From an uncultured Rhodospirillales bacterium (GTDB lineage Bacteria; Pseudomonadota; Alphaproteobacteria; Acetobacterales; Acetobacteraceae), in the NCBI GenBank assembly GCA_903835235.1, contig CAILMF010000063.1, forward strand, positions 1-64,000: 64,000 nucleotides of DNA, in the 5' to 3' direction. Under the pieces are notes generated by a model. That model had not been told where the DNA came from. It made no database searches and saw only the letters and a list, made by a program, of their open reading frames with translations. This document shows, piece after piece, positions 42,322 to 50,329 of the stretch (its first letter is position 1; each line of letters starts with the position of its first letter). Both the position numbers and the translations under genes were made by a program.

Positions 42322-43395
42322 TCAGCGCCCGGCCTTGAAGCGGCTCCACAGCCGATTGCGGGCGCGCTCCACGGCCGCCGCCGGGGTGCCGGGGATGAAG
42401 GCCTGGGCCAGCACCTCCGCCGGCGGGTACACGTTGGGGTCGTCGCGCACCGCCGGTTCCACCAGGGCGCGGCTGGCCGGCACCGCATTGGGGTAGCGCA
42501 CCGTGCTGGTGATGCCGGCCATCACGTCAGGCTGCAGCAGGAAGTTGATGAAGGCCTGCGCCGCCTGCGGGTTCGGCGCGTCGGCGGGTATCGCCAGCAT
42601 GTCGAAGGACAGGTGCGCGCCGGCTGCCGGGGTGACGTAGTGCAGCACCACGCCGTTGCGGGCGCGGGCGCCGGCCTGGATGACGTCGCCGGAATAGGTC
42701 AGCGCGGCACAGATCTCGCCGGTGGCCAGCATGTCCACCAGCGCGCCGCTGCCGGGGATGGCGCGCAGATGCGGGCGGATCGCCAGCAGCGCCTGCTCGG
42801 CGGCGCGCAGGTCCTCCGCCGCGCCACTGTCGGGGTCTCGCCCCAGCCAGCGCAGCACGGTAGGCAGCACGTCGGTCGCGCTGTCCATCACCGCCAGGCC
42901 GCAGCGGGCCAGGCGGCGGGCGTTCTCCGGCTTCAGCAGCAAGTCCAGGCCGGCATCGGCGGCGTCCGGCGCCAGGGCGCGCACCCGGTCCTGCCGCAGC
43001 GCCAGCCCAACCGTGCCCCACAGGTAGATCGCGCCATGCCGGTTGCCGGGGTCGATGCCGGCCACGCGCGCCATCAGCGTCGCATCCAGGTTGGCCAGGT
43101 TCGGTATCCGCGCAGCGTCGAATGGCCGCAGCGCCCCGGCGCGGACCAGGCGGGCGAAGGTCGGCTCGCTGGTCGGCACCACGATGTCGTAGCCCGACCG
43201 CCCCGCCGAGAGCTTGCCCTCCAGCGTCTCCAGGCTGTCATAGACGTCGTAGCGCACGCGGATGCCGGTCTCCCGCTGAAACCGCTCGACCGCCCTGATG
43301 TCGATGTAGTCGGTCCAGTTGTAGACGTTCAGCACCGGCTGCGCGGCGGCAAGACCGGGAAGCATCAGGGCGAGCAGCAACAGCAGGCGGCGCAT
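42322..43395 (-). CDS. potF: Polyamine-type extracellular binding protein (PotF/PotD-like)
   Basis: 357 residues with a clear signal peptide (M-R-R-L-L-L-L-L-A-L-M-L-P-G-L-A-A-A). The mature start V-L-N-V-Y-N-W-T-D-Y-I is the hallmark of PotD/PotF proteins, followed by Y-D-I-V-V-P-T-S and L-T-Y-S-G-D-V. The ligand is a di- or triamine by family, not tested. It is the first gene of the potF-potA-potB-potC operon, transcribed leftward from the 260-bp region before the tail-fibre genes. Confidence 0.9.
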   Translation of the reverse strand: MRRLLLLLALMLPGLAAAQPVLNVYNWTDYIDIRAVERFQRETGIRVRYDVYDSLETLEGKLSAGRSGYDIVVPTSEPTFARLVRAGALRPFDAARIPNLANLDATLMARVAGIDPGNRHGAIYLWGTVGLALRQDRVRALAPDAADAGLDLLLKPENARRLARCGLAVMDSATDVLPTVLRWLGRDPDSGAAEDLRAAEQALLAIRPHLRAIPGSGALVDMLATGEICAALTYSGDVIQAGARARNGVVLHYVTPAAGAHLSFDMLAIPADAPNPQAAQAFINFLLQPDVMAGITSTVRYPNAVPASRALVEPAVRDDPNVYPPAEVLAQAFIPGTPAAAVERARNRLWSRFKAGR

Positions 43396-43466
43396 TCTCG
43401 ATTCCAGCCAGGGCGGGCCACCACGATAGCAGCGCAGAGCCGGAAGCCGTCTAGGCGCATTTTCCC

Positions 43467-43487
43467 TTGACTATAGGAATTTATACT
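43467..43487 (+). promoter_or_regulatory. AT-rich promoter-like island
   Basis: A TTGACT and a TATACT lie 9 nt apart in an AT-rich island, conspicuous in DNA this GC-rich, within the 260-bp divergent region between potF and the tail-fibre genes. The 9-nt spacing is too short for a single sigma-70 promoter, so only one of the two hexamers could be in use. Otherwise 43396-43655 shows no gene. Confidence 0.25.
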
Positions 43488-43655
43488 GGTAGCTCAGCCA
43501 GGCCAGCGGACGAGCCATGTCCGCTTCACCCCAGGACATCTCCGCATCCCCTCGCTGCACCCGCCCCAGCGCGTGCGGCGCCGCGCGTTCGCCTTCTCCC
43601 GCCCCCTCCCCCTTGGCCACGCCGCACCGGCGGGCCGCAACGCCGAGGCACGCCC

Positions 43656-44312
43656 ATGGCCTTTTCCACCGCCACCTTCGCCGCGATGATCGAGAGCAAC
43701 GGCTTCACCATGTGGCACTACGTGACCACGGATACCCGCGCCTCCGTCACCGCCGCCGGCTACTTCGCCACCGTGGCCGCCAGGCTGCGCGCCGGCGACC
43801 TGATGCTGTTGCAAACCTCGGACGCCATGGCGCTGCTGCCGATCCGCTCCGGCCCGGTGCTGGGCACCGGCGTTACGCTGGACGGCGTGGTCGGCGCGCT
43901 GGCCACGGTGCGCAACGCGCTGTTCAACTTCACCGTCAACCAGTCCATCAGCGCCATCGTCCGCACCATCGTGCTGGCGCCGCTCGCCGCCGGCATCGTG
44001 GTCGGCGGCTCCATCCCGGTGTCCGCCCAGGTCACCGGCGCCATCAGCAGCGTGGTCTTCGGCATCTACGACACCAACGGCACGCTGGTGCCGCCGGCCA
44101 TCACCGCCCCGGTCATCGGTGGCAGCGCCAGCGCCATCCTGCCGGCGCCGCCGCTGGGCACCAGCTACCGCATCCGCGCGCGGGACGGCAGCGTGGCCAC
44201 GCTGGTGGCGACCTCCTTCGCCTTCAATGTCGGGCCGGACCTGCAGTTCCTGCTGATGGAGGACGACAACAACCTGCTGCTGGAAACCGGCAGCGGGCTG
44301 AAGCAGTCCTGA
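43656..44312 (+). CDS. Phage-tail-associated hypothetical protein
   Basis: 218 residues from the ATG at 43656 (GAGGCACGCCC upstream). The frame is open further left, but similarity of style (M-A-F-S-T-A-T-F-A-A-M-I-E) and the ribosome-binding site favour this start. The protein is Ala/Ile/Val-rich, with a mid-section (V-R-N-A-L-F-N-F-T-V-N-Q to about G-G-S-I-P-V-S-A-Q-V) and beta-rich remainder, and ends in L-L-M-E-D-D-N-N-L-L-L-E, a phrase seen in phage structural proteins. It is not clearly assignable. It lies just upstream of the tailspike gene. Confidence 0.6.
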   Translation: MAFSTATFAAMIESNGFTMWHYVTTDTRASVTAAGYFATVAARLRAGDLMLLQTSDAMALLPIRSGPVLGTGVTLDGVVGALATVRNALFNFTVNQSISAIVRTIVLAPLAAGIVVGGSIPVSAQVTGAISSVVFGIYDTNGTLVPPAITAPVIGGSASAILPAPPLGTSYRIRARDGSVATLVATSFAFNVGPDLQFLLMEDDNNLLLETGSGLKQS

Positions 44313-44364
44313 GCCCCTCGCGCGGCTGACCGCCGCAGCGCCTCCCCTCACCGCCAAAGCCTCT

Positions 44365-44395
44365 GGCCGGCCGGACCCAGTCCGCGCCGGCCTTT
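44365..44395 (+). terminator. Hairpin with short T-run before the tailspike gene
   Basis: GGCCGGC, C and GGAC pair around a CCA loop with GTCC, G and GCCGGCC (12 bp with one bulged C), followed by TTT. It lies 52 bp after the stop at 44312 and 25 bp before the tailspike ATG. It could be an attenuator or the terminator of the preceding gene. Confidence 0.45.
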
Positions 44396-44420
44396 CGCGT
44401 TTCGCCCGGAACGGAGCCCC

Positions 44421-47400
44421 ATGCCCGACGCACGCATCAGCGAATTGCCGGCGGCGACCTCGCCAGCCGATACCGACCTTACCGCCCTGGTGCAGACCAG
44501 CGGCGCCAACCTGATCACCAACAAGGCCACCGTGGCGCAGCTGCGCGCCGCGGTGCAGGACGGCCGCAGCGCCCATGTGCGCGACTACGGCGCCAAGGGG
44601 GATGGCACCACCAACGACGCCCCGGCGATCCAGGCCGCGATCAACGACCTGGTGGGCAAGGGCGGCGGCGTGCTGCTGTTCGGCGCCAAGACCTACCGCA
44701 TCGCCTCGGCCATCACCCTCTCCACCGTGGCGGTGAAGCTGCAGGGCCAGGGCTTCGTCGAAGGCCCCAGCCCCGGCAACGGCACCTGGCTGAAGGTGGA
44801 CGCCACCGGCTTCACCCCCATCACCTTCAGCGGCACCGCGGCGCGCGGCGGCGGCATTGCCGACATCGCCTTCTTCCAGGCGCATACCGCAACCCAGAAC
44901 GCCAGCTGGGCGCCGACCAACTACGACTACCTGATCCGCATCCAGGACTGCCAGGGCGGCGTGGACATCCACAACGTCTTCCTGTGCTCGATCAACAAGG
45001 GCATCTACTGCGACAACTCCGGCCGCCTGGACATCCACCGGCTGCGCGGCCAGATCTTCACCACCGGCGTCGAGATCGACGACTGCTTCGACGTGCCGCG
45101 GCTGCGCAGCATCCACTTCTGGCCGTTCAGCACCACCAACAGCTTCGTCATGGCCTATACCCAGGCCAACTGCGACGCCATGCTGTTCCGCCGCTCGGAC
45201 GGCGCCTTCATCGACCAGGCCTTCGTCTTCGCCGCCCGCAGCATGTTCCGCTTCTCCGGCGGCACCCAGGGCGTGACCACCAAGTTCTACATCGGCCAGG
45301 CCTATGCCGACTTCGTGCAGTACGGCCTGCTGGTGGAAGGCGCCGGCACGGACGGGTTGATCGACAGCCTGACCACCCAGGGCCAGTCCTTCGGTTCCGC
45401 CGGCCTGCCGCTGGCCGGTGCCGCCGGCATCCGCATCACCGCGCCCAACTGCCGCCTGCAGATCGGCAACCTGCGCTGCGACATCGTGCAGGACAACGCC
45501 ATACGGGTGGAGCAGTACGGCAACCGGCTGGACATCTTCACGCTGCGCTGCGTCAACTTCAACAGCCAGGGCAATGGCTCCGCCGCCATCCACATCGTGG
45601 ACAGCGGTACCAATGCGGCCAATGTCGTCTACCTCGGCAGCCCGCCGCTGCTGGAAGGCGTGACCGGCCCGCTGCAGAACAGCAGCAGCAACGGCGTGCT
45701 GGCCACCGGCACCCCGGCCGGCAGCGCGGCGCGCCCGGGGCTGGGCGTTGGCAGCACCAATACCGGCTTGTACCTGCCCGCCAGCAATACCCTGGCCGCC
45801 AGCGCCGGCGGCGTGGAGGTGATGCGCGCCACCAGCAGCGGCGGCCTGACCTTCGGTGCCGCCCCCGCCGGCCATGCGCTGGAGGTTGCCACCCCCGCTT
45901 CCACCAACAACCGCGTGCTGGTCACCGGCGCCACCACCGGCAATGGCGCCAGCATCCAGGCCCAGGGCAACGACGCCAACGTGGCGCTGCTGCTGGCCGG
46001 CAAGGGCACCGGCGCCATCCAGGCCAGCAGCAATGGCGGCCTGACGCTGAAGCTGGACGCCACCGGCGCCAACCCGGTGAACTTCGTCGGCATCCGCGCC
46101 GGCACCGGCAGCACCGCGGCGCAGATCTACGGCGCCGGCAGCGCCACCAATGCGGACCTGCAGCTCAGCGCCCAGGGCAGCGGCCTGGTCCGCGGCGTCA
46201 CCGCGCCCACTGCGGATAACTCCACGGCGGTGGCGACCACGGCCTGGGTGAAGCTGCAGGGCTATGGCGGCGTCACCAGTGTCGCCGGCCGCAGCGGCGC
46301 GGTCACGCTGGCCGTCGCCGATGTCTCCGGCGCCGCGCCCCTCGCCTCCCCGGCGCTGAGCGGCACGCCGACCGCGCCCACCCCGGCCACGCTCGACAAC
46401 AGCACCAAGATCGCCACCACCGCCTGGGTCATGGCGCAGGGCTTCGGCGGCTCCAGCGCCGTCACCAGCGTTGCCGGGCGCAGCGGCACCGTCACCTTGG
46501 CGGTGGCCGATGTCTCCGGTGCGGCGCCGCTGGCGTCGCCCGCCTTCAGCGGCAGCATCACCGTGCCCAGCTGGACCACGGCAACCCGGCCCAGCCCGGC
46601 AACGGTCGGCATGATCGGCTGGAACACCGACCTGGCCCGCTACGACCACTGCGTCGTCAGCGGCACGCCGGGCACCTGGAAGCAGTTCGTCCGCGTCGAC
46701 GGCGACACGATGACCGGCACGCTGACCGTCAACAGTGCCGGCGGCGGCAACATCGCCCGCATCGCCGGTGCCACCACGGGCGGCGTGGTGTTCCTGGGTG
46801 TCGACAGCGGCAGCGCCGATGCCAACGTCAACGTCATCCTCGGCAACCCCAAGGGCACCGGCTACATCAGCGCACAGACCGCCGACAGCACCACCGCCGG
46901 CGGCAATGCCCGCGGCAGCAGCGCGGTGGACTGGCAGACGGTCAGGACCGCGGCGACGCAGGTTGCCAGCGGCAGCAGCGCCGTCGTGCTTGGCGGGGCC
47001 AACAATACCGCCAGCGGCACGCAAGCCATCGCCGGCGGCAGCGCCAGCGTGGCCAGCGGCACCTTCAGCGTTGCCCTGGGCCGCGGCTGCACCGCCGATG
47101 GCAACTCCTCCCTGGCCACAGGGCAGTCCGCCAGGGCGCATGGCATCACCGGCGCCCGCGTCCACGCGGCCAACAACATCGCCACGGCCGGTGATGCGCA
47201 GCTGGGCGACTACGTGCTGCTCGGCCGCAGCACCGCCGGCGCCGCGGTGCGGCTGACGGCCGACGGCGCGGCGGCCGGCAGTGCCAACATCGCCAACATC
47301 CCCAACAACACCGCCTGGGCCGGCACCATCATGGTGGCGGCGCGAGACACCAGCACCGGCAACTGCGCCCGCTGGCACATCCCGATCGGCCTCGGCCGCC

Positions 47401-47594
47401 AGGGCACGGCGTCCACCACCACGCTGGCCTCCGGCACGGTGGAGTTCTTCAACATCATCGGCACCGTCGCCGCCAGCGGCAACCTGGCCGCCAGCGCCGA
47501 TACCACCAATGGCGGCCTGAACCTGACCTTCACGCCGGCAAACAGCAACACCTGGGACATTGCCGCGGTGATCCGCGCCGCCGAAGTCCAGTGA
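44421..47594 (+). CDS. Giant tailspike/tail-fibre protein with beta-helix and YadA-like repeats
   Basis: 1057 residues. The first ~50 residues (P-D-A-R-I-S-E-L-P-A-A-T) look like a virion- or baseplate-attachment head. Residues ~53-420 open with V-R-D-Y-G-A-K-G-D-G-T-T-N-D, the pectate-lyase-3 start of right-handed beta-helix tailspikes. About 430-600 is Gly/Ala/Thr-rich. About 595-720 has two copies of S-V-A-G-R-S-G plus V-T-L-A-V-A-D-V-S-G-A-A-P-L-A-S-P, each preceded by an A-T-T-A-W-V tail-fibre motif. About 848-910 has degenerate S-x-A-x-G-x-x-A head repeats of trimeric adhesins (YadA type). A C-terminal beta domain follows. It is probably trimeric and could bind or cleave a surface polysaccharide. 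Confidence 0.82.
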   Translation: MPDARISELPAATSPADTDLTALVQTSGANLITNKATVAQLRAAVQDGRSAHVRDYGAKGDGTTNDAPAIQAAINDLVGKGGGVLLFGAKTYRIASAITLSTVAVKLQGQGFVEGPSPGNGTWLKVDATGFTPITFSGTAARGGGIADIAFFQAHTATQNASWAPTNYDYLIRIQDCQGGVDIHNVFLCSINKGIYCDNSGRLDIHRLRGQIFTTGVEIDDCFDVPRLRSIHFWPFSTTNSFVMAYTQANCDAMLFRRSDGAFIDQAFVFAARSMFRFSGGTQGVTTKFYIGQAYADFVQYGLLVEGAGTDGLIDSLTTQGQSFGSAGLPLAGAAGIRITAPNCRLQIGNLRCDIVQDNAIRVEQYGNRLDIFTLRCVNFNSQGNGSAAIHIVDSGTNAANVVYLGSPPLLEGVTGPLQNSSSNGVLATGTPAGSAARPGLGVGSTNTGLYLPASNTLAASAGGVEVMRATSSGGLTFGAAPAGHALEVATPASTNNRVLVTGATTGNGASIQAQGNDANVALLLAGKGTGAIQASSNGGLTLKLDATGANPVNFVGIRAGTGSTAAQIYGAGSATNADLQLSAQGSGLVRGVTAPTADNSTAVATTAWVKLQGYGGVTSVAGRSGAVTLAVADVSGAAPLASPALSGTPTAPTPATLDNSTKIATTAWVMAQGFGGSSAVTSVAGRSGTVTLAVADVSGAAPLASPAFSGSITVPSWTTATRPSPATVGMIGWNTDLARYDHCVVSGTPGTWKQFVRVDGDTMTGTLTVNSAGGGNIARIAGATTGGVVFLGVDSGSADANVNVILGNPKGTGYISAQTADSTTAGGNARGSSAVDWQTVRTAATQVASGSSAVVLGGANNTASGTQAIAGGSASVASGTFSVALGRGCTADGNSSLATGQSARAHGITGARVHAANNIATAGDAQLGDYVLLGRSTAGAAVRLTADGAAAGSANIANIPNNTAWAGTIMVAARDTSTGNCARWHIPIGLGRQGTASTTTLASGTVEFFNIIGTVAASGNLAASADTTNGGLNLTFTPANSNTWDIAAVIRAAEVQ

Positions 47595-47607
47595 GAGGAA
47601 CCCTGAC

Positions 47608-47910
47608 ATGGCCCTGCTGAAGACCATCGAGATCCGCAACACCGGGCTCAACGCCGGCTACTGGCGGCTGACCCATGTGCAGATCGACCACATCGCCGGC
47701 GTCGCCGAATTCCGGCTGCACGGCTACCCCGACCAGGCCGCGCGCGAGGCCGGCAAGGCGCCGCTGCCCGCGATCGACTACCGCGCCACGGCCGAGGAGC
47801 TGCAGATCGCCAGCCTGCACACGGTGACGACGCAGCACTTCTACGCCGCCGCCAAGCTGCTCCCCGCCATCGATGGCACGGCCTGGATGGCCGACGCCGT
47901 CGACGCCTGA
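47608..47910 (+). CDS. Small protein of the tail-fibre cassette
   Basis: 100 residues, starting 13 nt after the tailspike stop with GAGAGGAACC before the ATG. The sequence reads like a small soluble beta/alpha protein (G-Y-W-R-L-T-H-V-Q-I-D-H-I-A-G-V-A-E-F-R-L-H-G-Y). The position immediately after a tail fibre is typical of chaperones or attached small structural proteins, but no family is recognised. It is co-transcribed with its neighbours. Confidence 0.65.
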   Translation: MALLKTIEIRNTGLNAGYWRLTHVQIDHIAGVAEFRLHGYPDQAAREAGKAPLPAIDYRATAEELQIASLHTVTTQHFYAAAKLLPAIDGTAWMADAVDA

Positions 47911-47940
47911 CCCCTCCCTACCCCCCTTACGGAGACCGCC

Positions 47941-48315
47941 ATGTCCAACATCACCACCTATGCGCAGGACCTGCTGGGCCGCGCCCTCTGTGGCCGGGCG
48001 CCGGCCATGCCGACCCAGGTCTATCTCGGCCTCGGCACCGGCGGCGCCGATGCCACCGGCGTGGTCGGCGAGCCCAGCGGCAGCGGCTATGCCCGCCAGC
48101 GCGTGACCTTCAGCGGCACCGGCGCGCAGCAGAACAGCAATACCGTGACCTTCACCTTCACCGCCGCGGTCGGCACGCTGGCCTATGCCGGCATGTTCGA
48201 CGCCGCCACCGGCGGCAATGCGCTGACCTGGTCGGCGCTGGCGCAGTCGGTCACCGTCAGCGGTGCCGGTACCGTCACCATCAACCCGGCGGGGCTGAGC
48301 CTGACGCCGACCTGA
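47941..48315 (+). CDS. Phage-type small structural protein
   Basis: 124 residues; the ATG at 47941 follows ACGGAGACCGCC. The pattern M-P-T-Q-V-Y-L-G-L-G-T near residue 23 followed by S-G-S-G-Y-A-R-Q-R-V-T-F is the signature of a common prophage protein family (virion-associated, found beside tail-fibre genes) with a beta-sandwich-like C-terminal half. It ends the cassette and is followed by a strong hairpin. Confidence 0.7.
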   Translation: MSNITTYAQDLLGRALCGRAPAMPTQVYLGLGTGGADATGVVGEPSGSGYARQRVTFSGTGAQQNSNTVTFTFTAAVGTLAYAGMFDAATGGNALTWSALAQSVTVSGAGTVTINPAGLSLTPT

Positions 48316-48345
48316 TCGGCGCGCCTTACGCCGCCGGCAACGGCG

Positions 48346-48383
48346 GGTTGCCGCAGGCGGGCCTGCCCCAGCCTGCGGCAACC
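48346..48383 (+). terminator. Terminator-like hairpin after the tail cassette
   Basis: A perfect 13-bp stem, GGTTGCCGCAGGC with GCCTGCGGCAACC, closes a 12-nt loop. It starts 31 bp after the stop at 48315 and ends 14 bp before the FNR-like box. There is no T-tract. Confidence 0.6.
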
Positions 48384-48397
48384 AAGCCGGGCTTGCC

Positions 48398-48411
48398 TTG
48401 ACTTGGCGCAA
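48398..48411 (+). promoter_or_regulatory. FNR/FixK-like box upstream of the FNR-type gene
   Basis: TTGAC-TTGG-CGCAA, about 79 bp before the FNR-type start. The left half is a perfect FNR half-site; the right half (consensus RTCAA) differs in its first two bases. It would allow autoregulation. TTGACT could also serve as a -35 element. Confidence 0.45.
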
Positions 48412-48489
48412 TAAAGCGGCATTCCCTGGCCAACCGGGTTGAGCGCCGCCGGCAAGGCGCGTTATCCTCCCGCGGGATCGGAGGGCGCC

Positions 48490-49230
48490 TTGAACCCACT
48501 GGATGCACTGCGACCACCTCCTGGGATTCGAACGGACGAGGTGTGCTCGACCTGCGGCAGCAGGGTCGCCGGCCTCTGCAAGCCGATGGACGCGGCCTCG
48601 CTGGATGAGATCTCCGCGGAAGCGGATCGGGTCTCCTTGCCCGCCCGCAGCGTCGTCTTCCGGGAAGGCGACCAGGCCACGCGGGTCTATTCGCTGATGA
48701 ACGGCATCGCCAAGCTCACCAGGCTGCTGCCCGATGGCAAGCAGCAGGTGGTGGGCTTCCGCTACCCCGGCGATGTCATCGGCTATACCTCGCGCCGGGA
48801 TTATCCCTTCGACGCCGAGTTGTTGACCGGCGCCACGCTGTGCCGGCTGGACCGGCCGAAGCTGGACAAGCTGCTGGGGCGCTACCCACAGCTGGAACAC
48901 CGGCTGCTCGACCTCTGCGTCCAGGAACTCACGGCCACGCAGGAACAGTTGGTCACCGTCGGCCGTCGCCCGGCGGAAGCGCGGGTCGCCGCCTTCCTGC
49001 TGTCCCTGCTGGAAGCCCGCCGCCGCCGCGGCAAGGTCGAGCGCACGCTCGACATGCCGATGACCCGCGCGGATATCGCGGACTTCCTGGGCCTGACGCT
49101 GGAAACCGTCAGCCGCAGCTTCACCGCCTTCCGCAAGCGCGGCTGGCTGCGGGAGCCGGAGCACCAGAAGGTCGAGCTGCTCGACATCCCCGCCCTCTCC
49201 GCCCTGTCCGACGGCACCGACGAGGGCTGA
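48490..49230 (+). CDS. FNR-type oxygen-responsive Crp-family regulator
   Basis: 246 residues from a TTG at 48490 (GGAGGG just upstream); the frame is open to 48439 but with no family similarity. All four FNR cysteines are present: C19-x2-C22-x7-C30 and C118 in G-A-T-L-C-R-L, so it should hold an O2-labile [4Fe-4S] cluster. The N-terminal spacing is x2/x7 where E. coli FNR has x2/x5. The Crp HTH recognition helix E205-T-V-S208-R209 has exactly the FNR residues that read TTGAT/TTGAC. Effector domain about 35-150, dimer helix about 150-180, HTH about 185-230. It probably activates microaerobic or anaerobic genes. Confidence 0.9.
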   Translation: MNPLDALRPPPGIRTDEVCSTCGSRVAGLCKPMDAASLDEISAEADRVSLPARSVVFREGDQATRVYSLMNGIAKLTRLLPDGKQQVVGFRYPGDVIGYTSRRDYPFDAELLTGATLCRLDRPKLDKLLGRYPQLEHRLLDLCVQELTATQEQLVTVGRRPAEARVAAFLLSLLEARRRRGKVERTLDMPMTRADIADFLGLTLETVSRSFTAFRKRGWLREPEHQKVELLDIPALSALSDGTDEG

Positions 49231-49263
49231 TTTCGGGCCTGCGGCGGCGCAGGCCCGCCGGGC

Positions 49264-50208
49264 CTATTCCTTCCAGGGCTGGCGCTGCCACATCGCGCGG
49301 TAGATCGTGTCCTGCCGGCGGAAATCCGCCAGCCATTCGGTGCCCGAGAAGAACCGCAGCGGCATGCCCTGCTGTGCCGCGCGCGCCTGCATCGCGGGGT
49401 CGGCCGCCATCTCCCGCAGCACCTTCTCGAAGGCGGCGCGGATCGGCTCCGGCGTGCCCGGCGGCGCCGCGAAGCCGCGCTGCGAGCTGAACACGATATC
49501 CATGCCCTGCTCCCGCGCCGTGGGCACGTTCGGCGCGCCGGTCCAGCGCTGTTCGCCCAGTTGCGCAATCGGCCGCACCATCCCGGCCTCCCACTCCGCC
49601 CGCGCATCCGTCATGCTGATGCCCGCCACCATGATGTCGCCGCTCAGCAGCGCCTGGCGGATCACCGCCGTACCGGTAAAGTGGATGGCGTTGGCGCGGA
49701 TATTCCCCAGCCTTTCCAACGTCAGCATGGAGAAATGCGCATAGGTGCCGATGCCCGTGGTGGCGAAGCTGGCGGCGCCCGGGTTGGCGCGGCCATAGGC
49801 CACCAGGTCGGCCAGCGTCTTCAGCGGGCTGTCGGCGCGCACGAACATGCCGCCGATATCGTCCACCATGTTGCCGATCAGCGCGAAGTCGGTGAAGTGG
49901 TAGGGCTCCGCCCGCTCGATTGGCAGCGTCACCAGGTTGGGGCCGGTGATGGCGCCGATGGTGTAGCCATCCGGCGCCGCACGGCGCAGCTGGGTGAAGC
50001 CGATGCCACCGCCGGCGCCCGGGCGGTTGACGATGACGACGGGCTGACCGAGCTTTTCCTCCAGCACGCGGCCGAAGGCGCGGGAGGCGACATCGGCGCC
50101 GCCACCGGGGCCATACGGCACGATGATGGTGATCGGCCGCTCCGGCCAGGCCGCCTGCGCCATGCTGGCGACAAGCGTGAACAGCGCGGCGGCAAGCCAG
50201 CGACGCAT
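49264..50208 (-). CDS. Bug-family periplasmic substrate-binding protein (5)
   Basis: 314 residues from the ATG at 50208; the ATG two codons earlier (50214) sits too close to the GGGAAGGA site. Signal peptide M-R-R-W-L-A-A-A-L-F-T-L-V-A-S-M-A-Q-A, then W-P-E-R-P-I-T-I-I-V-P-Y-G-P-G-G-G-A-D, a canonical Bug loop. It is divergent from a Gfo/Idh/MocA oxidoreductase gene across 121 bp, and convergent with the FNR gene with only 33 bp between stops. Confidence 0.9.
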   Translation of the reverse strand: MRRWLAAALFTLVASMAQAAWPERPITIIVPYGPGGGADVASRAFGRVLEEKLGQPVVIVNRPGAGGGIGFTQLRRAAPDGYTIGAITGPNLVTLPIERAEPYHFTDFALIGNMVDDIGGMFVRADSPLKTLADLVAYGRANPGAASFATTGIGTYAHFSMLTLERLGNIRANAIHFTGTAVIRQALLSGDIMVAGISMTDARAEWEAGMVRPIAQLGEQRWTGAPNVPTAREQGMDIVFSSQRGFAAPPGTPEPIRAAFEKVLREMAADPAMQARAAQQGMPLRFFSGTEWLADFRRQDTIYRAMWQRQPWKE

Positions 50209-50329
50209 CGACATTTCCTTCCCTTGGCGCAGGATCGCCCGCGGCGGCATCGCCGAAAGGCGATCACGCGGACAGACCTTGTTTGCGCACAGACTGGCAC
50301 AGCCGCGCCCGGCCTGACAAACTGCCGGC

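Noticed and set aside
43494-47651. Minus-strand frame of 1385 codons under the tailspike gene
   Set aside because: Gly/Ala/Asp/Val repeats mirror the repetitive tailspike sequence. The forward frame has recognisable tailspike motifs and a proper start.
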